Of a DNA stretch of 64,000 nt, positions 21,723-32,356 are shown piece after piece. Each line of letters begins with the position of its first letter. Within the stretch, counting starts at the first letter, position 1. The stretch is from Sorex araneus (Eukaryota; Chordata; Mammalia; Eulipotyphla; Soricidae): assembly GCF_027595985.1 (NCBI RefSeq), contig NC_073302.1:407566503-407630502 (forward strand), in the 5' to 3' direction. A model generated the notes under the pieces. It was given only the letters and a program-made list of their open reading frames with translations, was not told the origin of the DNA and did no database searches. A program made the translations under genes and the position numbers.

Positions 21723-22239
21723 AAGAAGTTTAAAAATTAAAATAAGATGCTTTATTCAAGTACAACCAACCCTTTTCCTTTCCCTGTCAGTGGTACCTTG
21801 TAAATTAGTGTCCTCTTGAATTGACCTTGAGGTTAAGTGGAAGTTAGTGATCTTTTCAATGGGCTGTAGAGAGTGGTGTCATTTTAGGACTGACTCAGTT
21901 CCCTCTGACACATTCTCTCATGAGAAATGCTTTTGCCTTAAGATTACCATAAAGCCTTTGAAAGAATTGTATGAGCTACAAAACATGGTAGGTTTTAAAC
22001 TGATATTTTTGATTTTTTTTAAAAAATTGTACATTTGTAAATTAATGAATAAATCAGTTTTATTCAACTCAACGGTTGCAAATAATTGGATTGTATACTC
22101 CATAAAGCCTGGTGAACCTCTGAAAAAAGACACATTTTACTATTGGATAACTAAAAGATGTATGCATAAAACAAACTTGAGAAGAGTATGCAGGTAACTT
22201 TAGTTTTTGAGAGATCTGAAGAACTTCCCGTGTTCTCTG

Positions 22240-22402
22240 GGGATGGGGCATACCTGGCTGTGCTCAGGGCTTACTGCTACTGTCTCTGTGCTTAGAGATC
22301 ACTCATGGAAATGCTTAGGGGTTCATATGAAGTGCCAGAATTGAATCCTTGTGGGCCACATGCAATGCAACCACCCTACCTGTTGTACTATCTCTCCAGC
22401 CC
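22240..22402 (-). mobile_element. diverged SOR-type SINE
   Basis: Antisense: 'ctgtgctcagggcttactgc', 'gccacatgcaatgcaa', 'gtactatctctccagccc'. Confidence 0.75.
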
Positions 22403-22607
22403 GGAAAACATTATCCTTACATATGTAACAATAATAAGACTTGAGTCTGAATTTTCTGCCTTTGATGCCAAACTGCAATAAGGCAGAGAGGTTGGACTCA
22501 GTTGTGAATCTAAGCCAGTTTGTACTTCATCCTGTTCCCTACAGAGATTTTAGATCTTTCCCTTACCCCATGGTTCTGCCTTCCACCAAAAAGAGATGCT
22601 TTTTTAG

Positions 22608-22768
22608 GGGCCAGAGAGATATAGTACAGTATAGTACAGTGTGTAGACCCAGGTTTCATACCTGGCATCCCATATAGTCCCCCAAGCACTGCCAGAAATG
22701 ATTCCTGAGTGCAGAAACCAGGAGTAATCCCTGAGTATTGCCAGGTGTGGCCCCCAAAACAAACAAAA
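22608..22768 (+). mobile_element. SOR-type SINE with small head duplication
   Basis: Sense. The head contains a tandem 'atagtacagt' doublet at 22,621-22,640. The body ends in 'aggtgtggcccccaaaac'. Confidence 0.75.
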
Positions 22769-23099
22769 AAAGCTCTATAATCCGTGTTTAGGGTTGAACT
22801 AGAAGCCAATCATAGAGAAAAAGAACAGAGAAAACATGTCTCAACTGTGATGTGTACTGATAGAAGGCTGGGCTTGCCAGTGCTGCTATCCTTAGTCTTA
22901 CAATGTACAGACTGGAGTGGCTGATTCAGTTCACTGATGTCTTTCTCCTTTGCCTACTACCTCCCACCAGTCCTTTTTGACGCCCCCCCCAAGCCCCAGG
23001 AAGAGATTTGTGGGGATGAGTACATGATCTCAGGTTGCTAATTCCTGAAAAGAAAAAACAGAACTGTTTTTCTTTCCTTTTTCTCTTTGTTTGTTTTTG

Positions 23100-23185
23100 T
23101 GTTGGGGTCATATCCGGCAATGCTTAGAGGTTACTCCTGGCTCTGCACTCAGGAATTATTCCTGGCAGTGCTGCTGTAACATGGC
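23100..23185 (-). mobile_element. SINE 3' fragment
   Basis: Antisense: 'ggggtcatatccggcaatgc', 'ggctctgcactcaggaatta'. It ends before the head. Confidence 0.7.
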
Positions 23186-23456
23186 TCTGGGCCCTAAAAA
23201 CCTGTTTTTCTGAAAGTAATTCTTTTCTCTTAAGTACTAGCCTTTTCTCAAACACTCAGACTTTGGGATTCAGTAACTTGAATATGTCGAAGACAGCCAA
23301 GATAAGAGGGTCAGTAAATGGAAAATTACTAAGAGAGGGTGTAATTGGTAGGGGAGATTCTTGCCAATGCTTACTGAAGACCAGGCTAATCAGATATCAA
23401 GATGGGAGATTCTCCCTTAACTGATTTTGTAACTCTTGCTAAAACCACCCCAGATA

Positions 23457-23895
23457 GGGGCCGGAGCAATAGCACAGCGGGTAGGGCGTTTGCCTTGCAC
23501 GCGGCCGACCCCGGTTCGATCCCCAGCATCCCATATGGTCCCCCAAGCACCGCCAGGAGTAATTCCTGAGTGCAAAGCCAGGAGCATCACTGGGTGTGAC
23601 CCAAAAAGCAAAATAAATAAATAAATAAATAAATAAATAAGTAATAAATAAATAAGTAATTCCTGAGTGCAAAGCCAGGAGCATCACTGGGTGTGACCCA
23701 AAAAGCAAATAATTAATTAAGTAAATAATTAATTAAATAAATAGTCAATTAATAGTTAATAGTTAATAGTTAATAGTTAAATAGATAATTAATTAAATAA
23801 ATAATTAAGTAATAAATAGATAAGTAATTCCTGAGTGCAAAGCCAGGAGCATCACTGGGTGTGACCCAAAAAGCAAAATAAATAAATAAATAAAT
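23457..23895 (+). mobile_element. SOR-type SINE with a triplicated 3' end
   Basis: A full sense copy (23,457-23,610) is followed by (AAAT)n. Two further copies of just its last ~50 bp ('gtaattcctgagtgcaaagc' to 'gtgacccaaaaagcaaa') follow at ~23,657-23,708 and ~23,826-23,878, each with its own AT-rich tail. A single 16-bp target-site duplication aaaaccaccccagata flanks the whole array (23,441-23,456 and 23,896-23,911). Confidence 0.92.
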
Positions 23896-23911
23896 AAAAC
23901 CACCCCAGATA

Positions 23912-24550
23912 ACCTAAACAGAGAAGGAACCAGAGATGCCTAATTTAAGTTTGATTAAAGAAAGTTTTTGTCACCATCTATTATGCCCTTTTTTGCCTTG
24001 ATTCTGGATATCAAGTATCTAGGTTTCTTCACAAATCACGCATCTCGAGACCTCCTGTTTGCTGCCCTGCCCTTCCCACCACGCCCATCCCTCATACCTT
24101 TGATCAGTCAGGAAGTCTGGAGATTTTTACTGAAAATCTTCGTATCTTGCCTCTGTTGTGTGTTGTCATTCCCACTGCCCTTGATAGGCTTTTATTTTCA
24201 CAACTTAATCTGATCTGAACTAGTTTTCTAGCAGGTGACTGACCTTTGGCCCAGAGTCATTCTCTTGCACCCAGCCAAAGCAGTCCTTTTAAAGTGCAAG
24301 TCCAATCATGTGTTTTTCCTAAATCTTTTTTTAGGGGGGCCGGAAGGGGGGGTGACGTTGATGGGTACTTTATTTCCAGAGAATAATGCACCCAGTACAA
24401 CAGGCTCTGACGCTGCTAATTTTGCTGCCTTAATTTCACCTTAACTCTACCCTCCAGTAATACCTACAGTTTCTCCAAATATCTGAAGACTACTTTCTGC
24501 ACTTTGTGCCTCCCTTTGATGGATCCTCCTAAAGATTTGTCCTTCAATGG
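23912..24550. other. unassigned intergenic sequence
   Basis: No repeat family or exon recognised. It includes a short G-rich tract near 24,333-24,353. Confidence 0.45.
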
Positions 24551-24552
24551 GC

Positions 24553-24728
24553 TAAAGCCTTAATACAGCAGGTAGGGTGCTTGATCTGCATGTTGCCTCC
24601 CTGGGTTCGATCCTTAGGTTTGATTCCCAGCATTCCAAATGGTTCTCAGAGCACTTTTTTGAGTAATCCCTTAGCTCAGATTTAGGAATAAGCCTTGAAT
24701 ACCGCCAGGTGTGTCTTCCCGCCAGAAA
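24553..24728 (+). mobile_element. diverged SOR-type SINE
   Basis: Sense, with a duplicated 'gatccttaggtttgattccc' in the B-box part. It ends in A/C-rich sequence. Confidence 0.7.
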
Positions 24729-24829
24729 AAAAAAACACACAAAAAAATACCCTACTTTTCATCTTTAAAACTGGGAATGACAACAGGACTAAAATTTTCT
24801 TACCATATAATGCAGTTATCATATTTTGT

Positions 24830-25710
24830 GTAATTACCCAAAAGAGCTGAAAATACATGTCCACACAAAAATGTGAACAAAAGTGTTCGTGGCAGCTTTA
24901 GTCAGTGTTGCAAAAAACTTGCATGCAATCAAGTAGCCTTCAACAGATTAAAAAGTAAATCATCCATGATTTATACAATGGACTATTATTTAGCAGTAGC
25001 GAGTAATGAGTTGTAATACCATGAAAAATCATGAAAAGTTATAAATCTGTGAAAAGGGGAACCTAAACGCACATTACTAAGTCAAGGAAACCAACATCAA
25101 AAAGCTACATATGGTATGATCCCGATTATTTTATATTCTAGAAAGACAATTCTATGAAGATAGTAAAAATTCAGTGGTGGCCAAAGGTTGGATTGGGAGA
25201 GATAAGTAGATAAAGCCAAAGGATTTAAGGCAGTGAAATACTATATATGCTATTCTGATGAAAACATGTTATTATCTGTTTATTAGAACTACAGAATGCT
25301 CAGCACCAAAAGTGAAATGTAAGGTAGAGGTTGGACTCTGAGGGGGCAGAGTGATAGTATAGGGGTACAGGGAGTAGGGTACTTGCCTTCCATGCGGTTG
25401 ATACAGGTTCTTCCCCTGGGCATCCCATCTGGTTTCTGGAGCCCTGCCAGAAATAATTCCTGAGTATCACCAGATATAGTCCCCCAAAACAAAACAAACA
25501 AGCAAAGGATGGACTTTGGGCGACAACGGTGTGGCTATGTGAGTTCATTGACTGAAATAATGTATTGCTCTGCTGGGGCTGGTAGATGGTTGGGGGGCTC
25601 TGTGTGCATTAGAGGATGGTAAATGGGGAGACTCTATATCCCCTCAGATTTGCTGTAAACTTACAACTACTGTAAAGGTCTCTAAAAGAAAAATTGTAAA
25701 GTCTTATTCT
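24830..25710 (+). mobile_element. ancient L1 remnant (ORF2 end and 3' UTR)
   Basis: Decayed L1 ORF2 C-terminal coding sequence ('tcgtggcagctttagtcag', 'acaatggactattatttagc') and 3' UTR-like sequence. It is much older than the L1 at 4.7-11 kb and is interrupted by the SINE at 25,340-25,495. Confidence 0.6.
25340..25495 (+). mobile_element. diverged SOR-type SINE inside old L1
   Basis: Sense: 'gcagagtgatagtatagggg', 'gggcatcccatctggtttc', then 'agtcccccaaaacaaaac'. Confidence 0.7.
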
Positions 25711-25726
25711 AATATTTCATCTTGTA

Positions 25727-27015
25727 TCACTTGTCTTCCCGTTGCTCATTGATTGGCTTGAGCGGGTGCCAGTAATGTCTCCATTCATCCCTGTCATGTG
25801 TTAGTGTAGCCCAATGGCATCTGCTTGCTCCAGGAACACGAAGAGCCTCAAACCATTTGTTCAAAATCTTGAGGAAGAAGTCTGACCATCTCGTAGGTGG
25901 GTGGCCAGGCATTCTTTTGATGTCCCGTGGAATCCAGTCAGTAACGGCTCTAGTCCAGGAGTCGCATTACGAGTCTGGCCCATCTGATTTTCAACACCTT
26001 GGCAAACGAGACAGTGTCCCTGATCCTCGAAGGTCGGGACTCTGGATTTCTTCTCTCACTTGAGTGAAATGTGATCCTCCAAGCATAGCTCTTTTGATTC
26101 CTCTTTGGGAGACTCGAATAGTGTTCTCACCCTATTTTCTTTTTCTTTTTGGGTCACACCCGGCGATGCACAGGGGTTACTCCTGGCTCTGCACTCAGGA
26201 ATTACCCATGGCGGTGCTCAGGGGACCATAAAGGATGCTTGGAATCGAACTCGGGTCAGCCGCGTGCAAGGCAAACGCCCTACCCGCTGTGCTATCGCTC
26301 CAGCCCGCTCATCCTGTTTTTGTAGTGCTCAGGTCTCTGAGGCATATGTTAGTGCAGGAAGAACAGTGGAGTCTAAAAGATGTGCCTGGAGCCAGAGGTT
26401 CTTCGTCCTCTTAACCACTTCTTCGATGCTCTCTTTCTCCTGCACAGTTCTGGTGCCAAGTCGTTCGTCATGTTGAGTTCTCAATCCAGGTACACATAAC
26501 TACTGCATTTGGAGATGTTCATTCCCTTGAAAGCAAATGGAACATCACGAACTAGTCTGTTTCTCATGAACATTGTCTTTGTGAGATTTGGCTGCAGTCC
26601 GACCTTTCCACACTCACAGTTGAAGTCGGCCAGCATTCATGCTGCTTGGCTAATGTTTGGTGTTATTAGAACAATGTCATCAGCAAAGCGGAAGTGGTGT
26701 AGCTGCCCAACGTCTATCTTCACTCGCATTCCTTCCCATTCCAGTCATCGCATGACGTTCTTGAGGGTGGCACTGAAGAGTTTCCGTGAAAAGGTATCAC
26801 CCTCTCTTTACGAACCCCTCTCTTTATGTCAATGATCACTTCCTTATAGAATGGTGAGATCCTGGTGGTGAATCCGTAATACAGCTCATGGAGAATCCTG
26901 ATGTCCTGAGTTTGAATGCCCTGTTTGGCTAGGGCTTCTATGACCACTTCAGTCTCAACAGAATCAAAGGCCTTCTTTAACTTGGTGACAGAGTGGCATC
27001 TTGAACTTGAACGAA
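25727..27015 (-). pseudogene. RTE-clade LINE fragment (RT domain to 3' end), interrupted
   Basis: Reading on the minus strand from ~27,015: KKAFDSVETEVVIEALAKQG (RT motif), HFRFADDIVLI (the catalytic Asp pair), GLQPNLTKTMFM, then the C-terminal part with ETWAL-type and [13 protein letters not shown] motifs and the last residues [18 protein letters not shown] followed by TGA near 25,739. Frameshifts and stops are present and a SINE is inserted at 26,136-26,307. The endonuclease half is missing, as usual for 5' truncation. The protein style is that of nematode-type RTE rather than bovine BovB. The 3' end is shared with the composite SINEs. Confidence 0.85.
26136..26307 (-). mobile_element. SOR-type SINE inserted in the RTE fragment
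   Basis: Near-consensus antisense copy ('gggtcacacccggcgatgca' to 'gtgctatcgctccagcccg'). It splits the RTE sequence that resumes as 'ctcatcctgtttttgtag', so it is younger than the RTE copy. Confidence 0.9.
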
Positions 27016-27029
27016 ACCTCTATGAGTTT

Positions 27030-27584
27030 TGTTCTCCCTACCCAGTTTTCTCTCTTCCAATATTTCATAGAGCAAATTATTCCTTTTATATGCTTTTTGT
27101 TGGTTTATTTTTTCTAATTCCATACTATATTGGAATGCCTCAAATTATGACGCCCCCCCCCAAATTTTCTGTTTAAGAAAAAGCATCCTGAACTATAAAA
27201 ATTAAGTAATGGACCCTGAGACAAAGCTAGTGTTCTGTTTGCTCCATGAAAAAAAAATTACTCCTGAAATTTGTGTTTGTTTCTCCTAAAGTGCTGGCAG
27301 TACAACAGTGTTGCTGGTTTATATGCCTGTGAGTTTCCCAAAGGCAGCGGTATGACAGAACTACATTTGTATCTTCTGGCCTTGCAAAATGATCAGCAAA
27401 TAGTAAACTCCTTAAATTTCTGTATGTAACTGTTTTTCTACTTTGCTAACCTAAAGATAAGAATATAAATCCATTTGTGATCCTTCTGATGTTAGAAAAT
27501 TTTTGAGAAAAAAAGAATTTCTATTTTTTTTAAACAAAATTCATGTAGTATGTGAGATAAGATAATTTTGTGTTTTTCTTTCTT
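27030..27584. other. unassigned intergenic sequence
   Basis: AT-rich, with a short C-run near 27,152. Nothing recognised. Confidence 0.45.
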
Positions 27585-27715
27585 TCTTTTTTTTTTTTTG
27601 GCCTCCCCACTTGTGCTGGGAATAACAGGTCTAACCTGATGGTGCTCAGGTCACACAGTTCCAGGGATCAAACCTGGGGCCTTGTACATGTCTGACATGT
27701 GCTCCAGCCCTTGGA
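27585..27715 (-). mobile_element. old SINE
   Basis: Antisense: T-run, then 'gatggtgctcaggtcacac', 'gggatcaaacctggggcc', 'tgctccagccctt'. Confidence 0.6.
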
Positions 27716-27944
27716 CCTCCACAGCCCCTTATCTTGTATTTTGTATCAGACTAGTACTATATAATAACTTCCAGGAAATATTTCATACTCTTCAGGAGAA
27801 TATCATATTACATTATAATATTATAAGATAATATCATAATACAGTTAATTGTCTAGCCTTATGTTCTGCTGCTAAACTAGGCATCTACGTAGTTTTGCCT
27901 AGTTTATTCTGTGGTTTCTTCATGTTGTTTTTCCATTCATATAT

Positions 27945-28112
27945 TTTTTTCTCTTTTTCAGTCACACCCAGCGATGCTCAGGGGTTGCTCTCAGCACCTA
28001 AGAATTACTCCTGGCAGTGCTGGGGGTACCATATGGGATGCCGGGGATTCAACATGGGTCGACCACGCACGGCAAACGCCCTACCTGCTTTACTATCATT
28101 CAGGTTTCTCCA
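27945..28112 (-). mobile_element. SOR-type SINE
   Basis: Antisense: 'cagtcacacccagcgatgct', 'accatatgggatgccgggga', 'actatcattcagg'. Confidence 0.82.
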
Positions 28113-28147
28113 TTCATGTTTTAACAATGAACTATTTTATACCTTTT

Positions 28148-28175
28148 CTGTGTGTGTATGTGTGTGTGTGTGTGT
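28148..28175 (+). repeat. (TG)n microsatellite
   Basis: TGTGTG run interrupted once, directly before another SINE. Confidence 0.9.
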
Positions 28176-28179
28176 TGGG

Positions 28180-28336
28180 GAGCGGAGGCTTGGGGGCCAT
28201 ATCTGACAATGCTCAGGAACTTACTTCCTGCTCTGTCCCCGGTGTCATTCCTGAAACTGCTTGGAAAAGCATAAGGAGTGTTGGCAATTGAACCCTGGTC
28301 AGCCACATGGAAAGCAAACACCTTCTCTGGCCCCTC
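28180..28336 (-). mobile_element. diverged SOR-type SINE
   Basis: Antisense: 'catatctgacaatgctcagg', 'gcaattgaaccctggtcagc', 'ctctggcccc'. Confidence 0.7.
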
Positions 28337-29004
28337 TTTTATCTAAATGGTGAACCTGTCTCCTATTAACTCAACTTTACCGTTCTTCTTCAAAGAACTT
28401 GATTATTCAAACAAAAGTTAATGCCATAGCCAAAGTAAATTTTGTATTGCCAAAAGGTTATCACCTGGGTGATAGATATGCCAGAAAATGCTATGCTATA
28501 TGCCAGAAAATATGCCAGATATGCCTAGAAGAATTTGCTAGTTTACTGTGAAGGACAGAAAATGGTTCACTAAAAAACTTTTCTTGTCCTAATATCTGAG
28601 ACCTGTTTCATGAGAAAGGGATTTTTCAAATACAGAATTTCAGGTTACAGAAAAATTATTCTGGATTATCTAGCTGGGCTCAGACTAATCTCATGGTGGG
28701 TTTCGTTTGTTTTCACAAAATAAATTATTACATGAGCAGAGGAGGATTTATTTGCCTTTTGGGGCATGAATTTTCTCAGATAGAAATCCAGCACCTTGTC
28801 CTCTGGCACATAGCCATTTGCCCGACCACATTGACCTTGTCTTGAAGCAATACATGCAAGAAGCTTGCCCTACTGGAGCTGCTCCTCTAGAAGACTATAG
28901 TATAGTCTTAGTATAGTATAGTATAAGATTATAGTATCCCTTTTCCTTTGCTCGTATTTCTTTTTAATTTTCTTTGATTGCTTTTTGTTTAAATCTCTTC
29001 ATCA
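28337..29004. other. unassigned intergenic sequence
   Basis: No gene. It includes short local repeats: 'tatgccagaaaat' twice near 28,480-28,512 and 'agtatagt' several times near 28,898-28,925. Confidence 0.5.
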
Positions 29005-29190
29005 AGACTGGAGTGTTAGTATGGCAGGTAGGGCATTTGCCTTGCAGCACCTGACCTAGGTTCGGTCCCCAGCATTCCATATGGTCCCCTGAGCACCACA
29101 AGGAGTCATTCCTGAGTGCAGAGCCAGGAGTAACCCCCAAGCATCGCCTGGTGTCACCCAAAAAGCCAAAATAAATAAATAAATAAAATC
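29005..29190 (+). mobile_element. SOR-type SINE with (AAAT)n tail
   Basis: Sense: 'gactggagtgttagtatggc', 'aggttcggtccccagcattc', tail 'aataaataaataaa'. Confidence 0.82.
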
Positions 29191-29289
29191 TGTTCCTCTT
29201 CAAGAGTCAACTTGGCTCCCTTGTTGTAATAAAGGGGCAGCGCATAGTGGGACTCATGCCACTGCCAGTATGGTGTGTGCTGTCAATTA

Positions 29290-30050
29290 GCACAATGCTA
29301 ATTGTGCACCATGGTTTTGATGGTTGCCCCACTCATTGTTGGAAGCATTGTAGACAACATCAATGATCTTGACGTTGTTGATATTCCATTGGCCCTCAAT
29401 GGAACGAACATCTCTGAATGCAGCAGTTATGTGTACCTAGGTAGAGAACTCAGCATGACAAACAATCTGGCACTTGAACTGTGCAGGAGGAAGAGAGCAG
29501 CATGGAATGCCTTCAAGAACATCGAGGAGGCGGTTAAGAGGACAAAGAAGTCCTGATTTAATTGAAGTGGTTAGGAGGACGAAGAACCTCTGGTTCTGGG
29601 CACATCTTTTTGACTCCACCATTTTTCTTGTACTAACATATGCCTCAGAGACCTGGGCCCTATGAAAACAGGATGAGAACGCTATTCCCGTCTCCCAAAG
29701 AGGAATGGAAAGGGGTATGCTTGGAGTATCATGTTTCACTCAAGTGAGAGAAGGAATCTGGAGTTCTGACCTCCGTTGATGATCAAGAACCAGGGACGCT
29801 TCTAACTATCTCATGGTGATTCAATAAAATTAAAAAAAAAAAAACACCTCAACATAAAATAATTAAAAAAAAAAAGAATCAGGGACGCTGTTTCCTTTGC
29901 CATCAAAAATCAGATGGACCAGACATGTAAAGTGATTTAGAGATGACCGCTGCACCAGAGCTGTTACCAACTGGATTCCAGGGACATCAAAAGACCGCGT
30001 GGCCACCCACCAATAGATGGTCAGAGTTCTTCGTCAAGACCCTGAATATA
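29290..30050 (+). pseudogene. RTE-clade LINE fragment, plus strand
   Basis: Encodes, with frameshifts, the region after the RT catalytic core: ISECSSYVYLGRELSMTNN, LCRRKRAAWNAFKNIEEAVK, RTKNLWFWAHLFDSTIF, LTYASETWAL, later segments resembling IRWTRHV and ending near WSEFFVK. It overlaps the same protein region as the minus-strand copy at 25.7-27.0 kb but is an independent insertion. The junction near 29,551 repeats 'aagaggacaaagaa(g)' as 'aggaggacgaagaa', a small local duplication. A short L1 tail is inserted at 29,801-29,876. It lacks the extreme RTE 3' end. Confidence 0.82.
29801..29876 (+). mobile_element. very short L1 3'-tail insertion inside RTE
   Basis: About 76 bp: 'ctcatggtgattcaataaa' and two A-rich blocks. 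It is flanked by a near-perfect duplication aaccagggacgct / aatcagggacgct (29,788-29,800 and 29,877-29,889), showing how little L1 3' sequence can be inserted. Confidence 0.8.
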
Positions 30051-30149
30051 TGGTTTTTTGGCTCTCCTTCTTCAGGCTGGAGAAGAAGGAGATAAGGGGA
30101 ATGAATACCAGTTGTCTTAAGGAACTAAGAGTTGCCCCTGGATGACCCC

Positions 30150-30405
30150 AGAAATGAAGATCTGAGTCCTACTTCCTCAAAGAACTCATTTTTCCAAACA
30201 ACCTAAATGACTTTAAAAGCACTGCCTGCCCTCAAGCCTCCAGATGAGAGACTAACCCAGCTTTGACTTTGACCTTGTGAATCCTGGCGGCAGAGGAATC
30301 AGCTGATCAAAATGGACTTCTGACCCACAGAATTGTTGCATAATTGCTCTGAGCTGTTTTCTATTGCTAAATGTTTTCACAGCAATCAAAAATTAATACA
30401 CAATT
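30150..30405 (+). mobile_element. old MaLR/MLT1-like LTR fragment
   Basis: 'aagcctccagatgagagact' and the terminal '...cagcaatcaaaaattaatac' resemble the 3' part of MLT1-type LTRs ('...cctagcaaactaataca'). This is recognised by pattern only. Confidence 0.4.
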
Positions 30406-30482
30406 ACCGTTGTGTAGTTCGAAGACATGAACTCAAACATGGCCTTTGTTTTCATCTTTAGTAGCTATTAGAAGAGGTTAAA

Positions 30483-30735
30483 GGCTGGAGTGATAGCACA
30501 GTGGGTAGGCATTTGCCTTGCAGGCAGCTGACCTGCGTTCGATTCCTTTATCCCTTTTGGAGAGCCCGCGACCAGCTACCGAGAATATCCCTCCCACACG
30601 GCAGAGCCTGGCAAACTACCTGTGGCATATTTGATATGCCAAAAAACAGTAATAACAAGTCTCACAATGGATATGTTACTGGTGCCCGCTTGATCAAATC
30701 GATGAGCAACGGGATGACAGTGACAGTGAAGATCC
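30483..30735 (+). mobile_element. composite SINE with RTE-like tail
   Basis: Sense order is clear: tRNA-type head (gctggagtgatagcacagtg ... gcgttcgattcc), body (gagagcccgcgaccagctac, cggcagagcctggcaaacta, gatatgccaaaaaacag) and RTE-like tail (gttactggtgcccgcttgat, gatgagcaacgggatgacag). Confidence 0.88.
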
Positions 30736-31688
30736 TATAAGTGTTCACTGTCACCTGTGAGGGGAGGCTGCTCTTTTGCCTGTAGCTGTTAGGTCTGCCA
30801 TTCAAACACAAGGAGTTTGAAGATTTTGTTGCACAGAGTTATTACAAACTGACTGGTCAGGGCCATACCCCACAGAAAATGGTCAGGATCATGATCCCCT
30901 CTGATCACTGGGAAGGGTTTAAGTAGCCCCAAACTATATCCTTGACTGACAACCAGGTTCTTTCCTTCCCTACACACTGATTTGCTGGTGCCAGCTGCAA
31001 GCCCCTCAAGACATTTTTCTCCTTCGTTTTTGTTTCTGATTCCAGGATGTGCCCCAGGATAAAGTCCAGGGTTCGTGCCCAGGATATAGTCTAGGGTTCG
31101 TGCCCAGTTCAATCATCAGTTACATTAGCATAGAAAATGGTCACAGACTATTATAAAATCATATAATTTCAATATGTTTTAATGGAGGAGGGGGTGGAAT
31201 TTACACAAAAATATAATTCAAGTGGGAGAAATGCAGACAAGAACGAATCACTAAGATAAGGTTCTGGAGACTGGCATGCTTGTGAGCAATGCTTGGGTCC
31301 AGGGTGAGTGTTCTTCATAACTTTCATTTGCAGGAAGTGGAACCTTATTTCTAGTGAAAGTTCATTGTGGCTTTTGTCAAAATCTGGAGAAGGTTTCAGA
31401 ATCACTGGGATGGGCTCTAAAAACATCTGTGTAATTCAACTCCAATACAGATACTGTCTTCAAAAGCATGTGACCAGGACTACCCCTTCATTTTAATATA
31501 GGTGAAATCTCTGCACAGCCAAGTTTTATCTGCTATTGACTCTAATATGCCAGGTTGTCATAGTTGTTCAAAAAACTCCTTGCAGTTTAGTATTTAAATT
31601 TTTATTTATTTCTTGTGTGTCTATCCCTAGCACCAAAGCATTCTATAAAAGATACCAGAGCCTTCATGGAGTTCACAGTATTATTAGG
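30736..31688. other. unassigned intergenic sequence
   Basis: No gene. A 20-odd-base direct repeat occurs around 31,058-31,110 ('aggataaagtccagggttcg' and 'aggatatagtctagggttcg'). Confidence 0.5.
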
Positions 31689-31739
<51 letters not shown>

Positions 31740-32340
31740 CATTGATCATCAAATTTCTCGAGTGGTCTCAGTAACGTCTCCATTCATCCTAGCCCTGAGA
31801 TTTTAGAAGCTTCTCTTTACTCATACTTCCCAACGATGCTGCATTGGAGGTTCTTTCTGGGTCAGGGGAATGAGGCCCAACATTGTTACTGGTTTTGGCA
31901 TATGAATACACCATGGGGAGTTTGCGAGGCTCTTCCATGTGGGCAGGAAACTCTCGGTAGCTTGCCAGTTTCTCCCAGAGGGAGAATTTGGCTATAAGAT
32001 GTTGCTTCCAGGAGCTTGGTTTTATAGTCTCTGGATATTGGCCATTGGTGGGATTACACGGCGCCAGGGGTAGTACTGGGTGTGACCACCAAGCTACTGG
32101 AAGATGGGGGATATGGGTGGAAGAGGCCCAGTCCTGAGCCGAGTAGGCTTGGAGATCTCAGCCCTGGGTCCCACACACCTGGGGTCCTCTGCCAGTTTCT
32201 TCATGCATGACGCTCATCCGAACGTGTGGAGAAGAGCCTTGAGCATGGCTGTGGCTGGGCTCCAGAGGTCTTCGGCTGCAGGGGCTCTGCTCAGGGTGGG
32301 GAGGGAAACTGAAACCCGCCCCCTCCGAGGGGCCCCGGTG
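31689..32340 (-). mobile_element. long RTE-tailed retroposon with (ATG)n tail
   Basis: On the minus strand it ends in (ATG)n (plus-strand ATC run 31,689-31,737), preceded by an RTE-like end ('ggagacgttactgagaccac', 'tcgagaaatttgatgatcaa'), an insert not present in the short composite ('ctgacccagaaagaacctcc'), and the 'gctaccgagag...cctgcccacatgg' body. The GC-rich region to ~32,340 may be its 5' part. A second copy is at 39,186-39,472. Confidence 0.7.
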
Positions 32341-32356
32341 AAGACAGCCAGGCATG

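Noticed and set aside
31615-31806. Poly-His frame
   Set aside because: It is translation of the ATC microsatellite tail of a retroposon.
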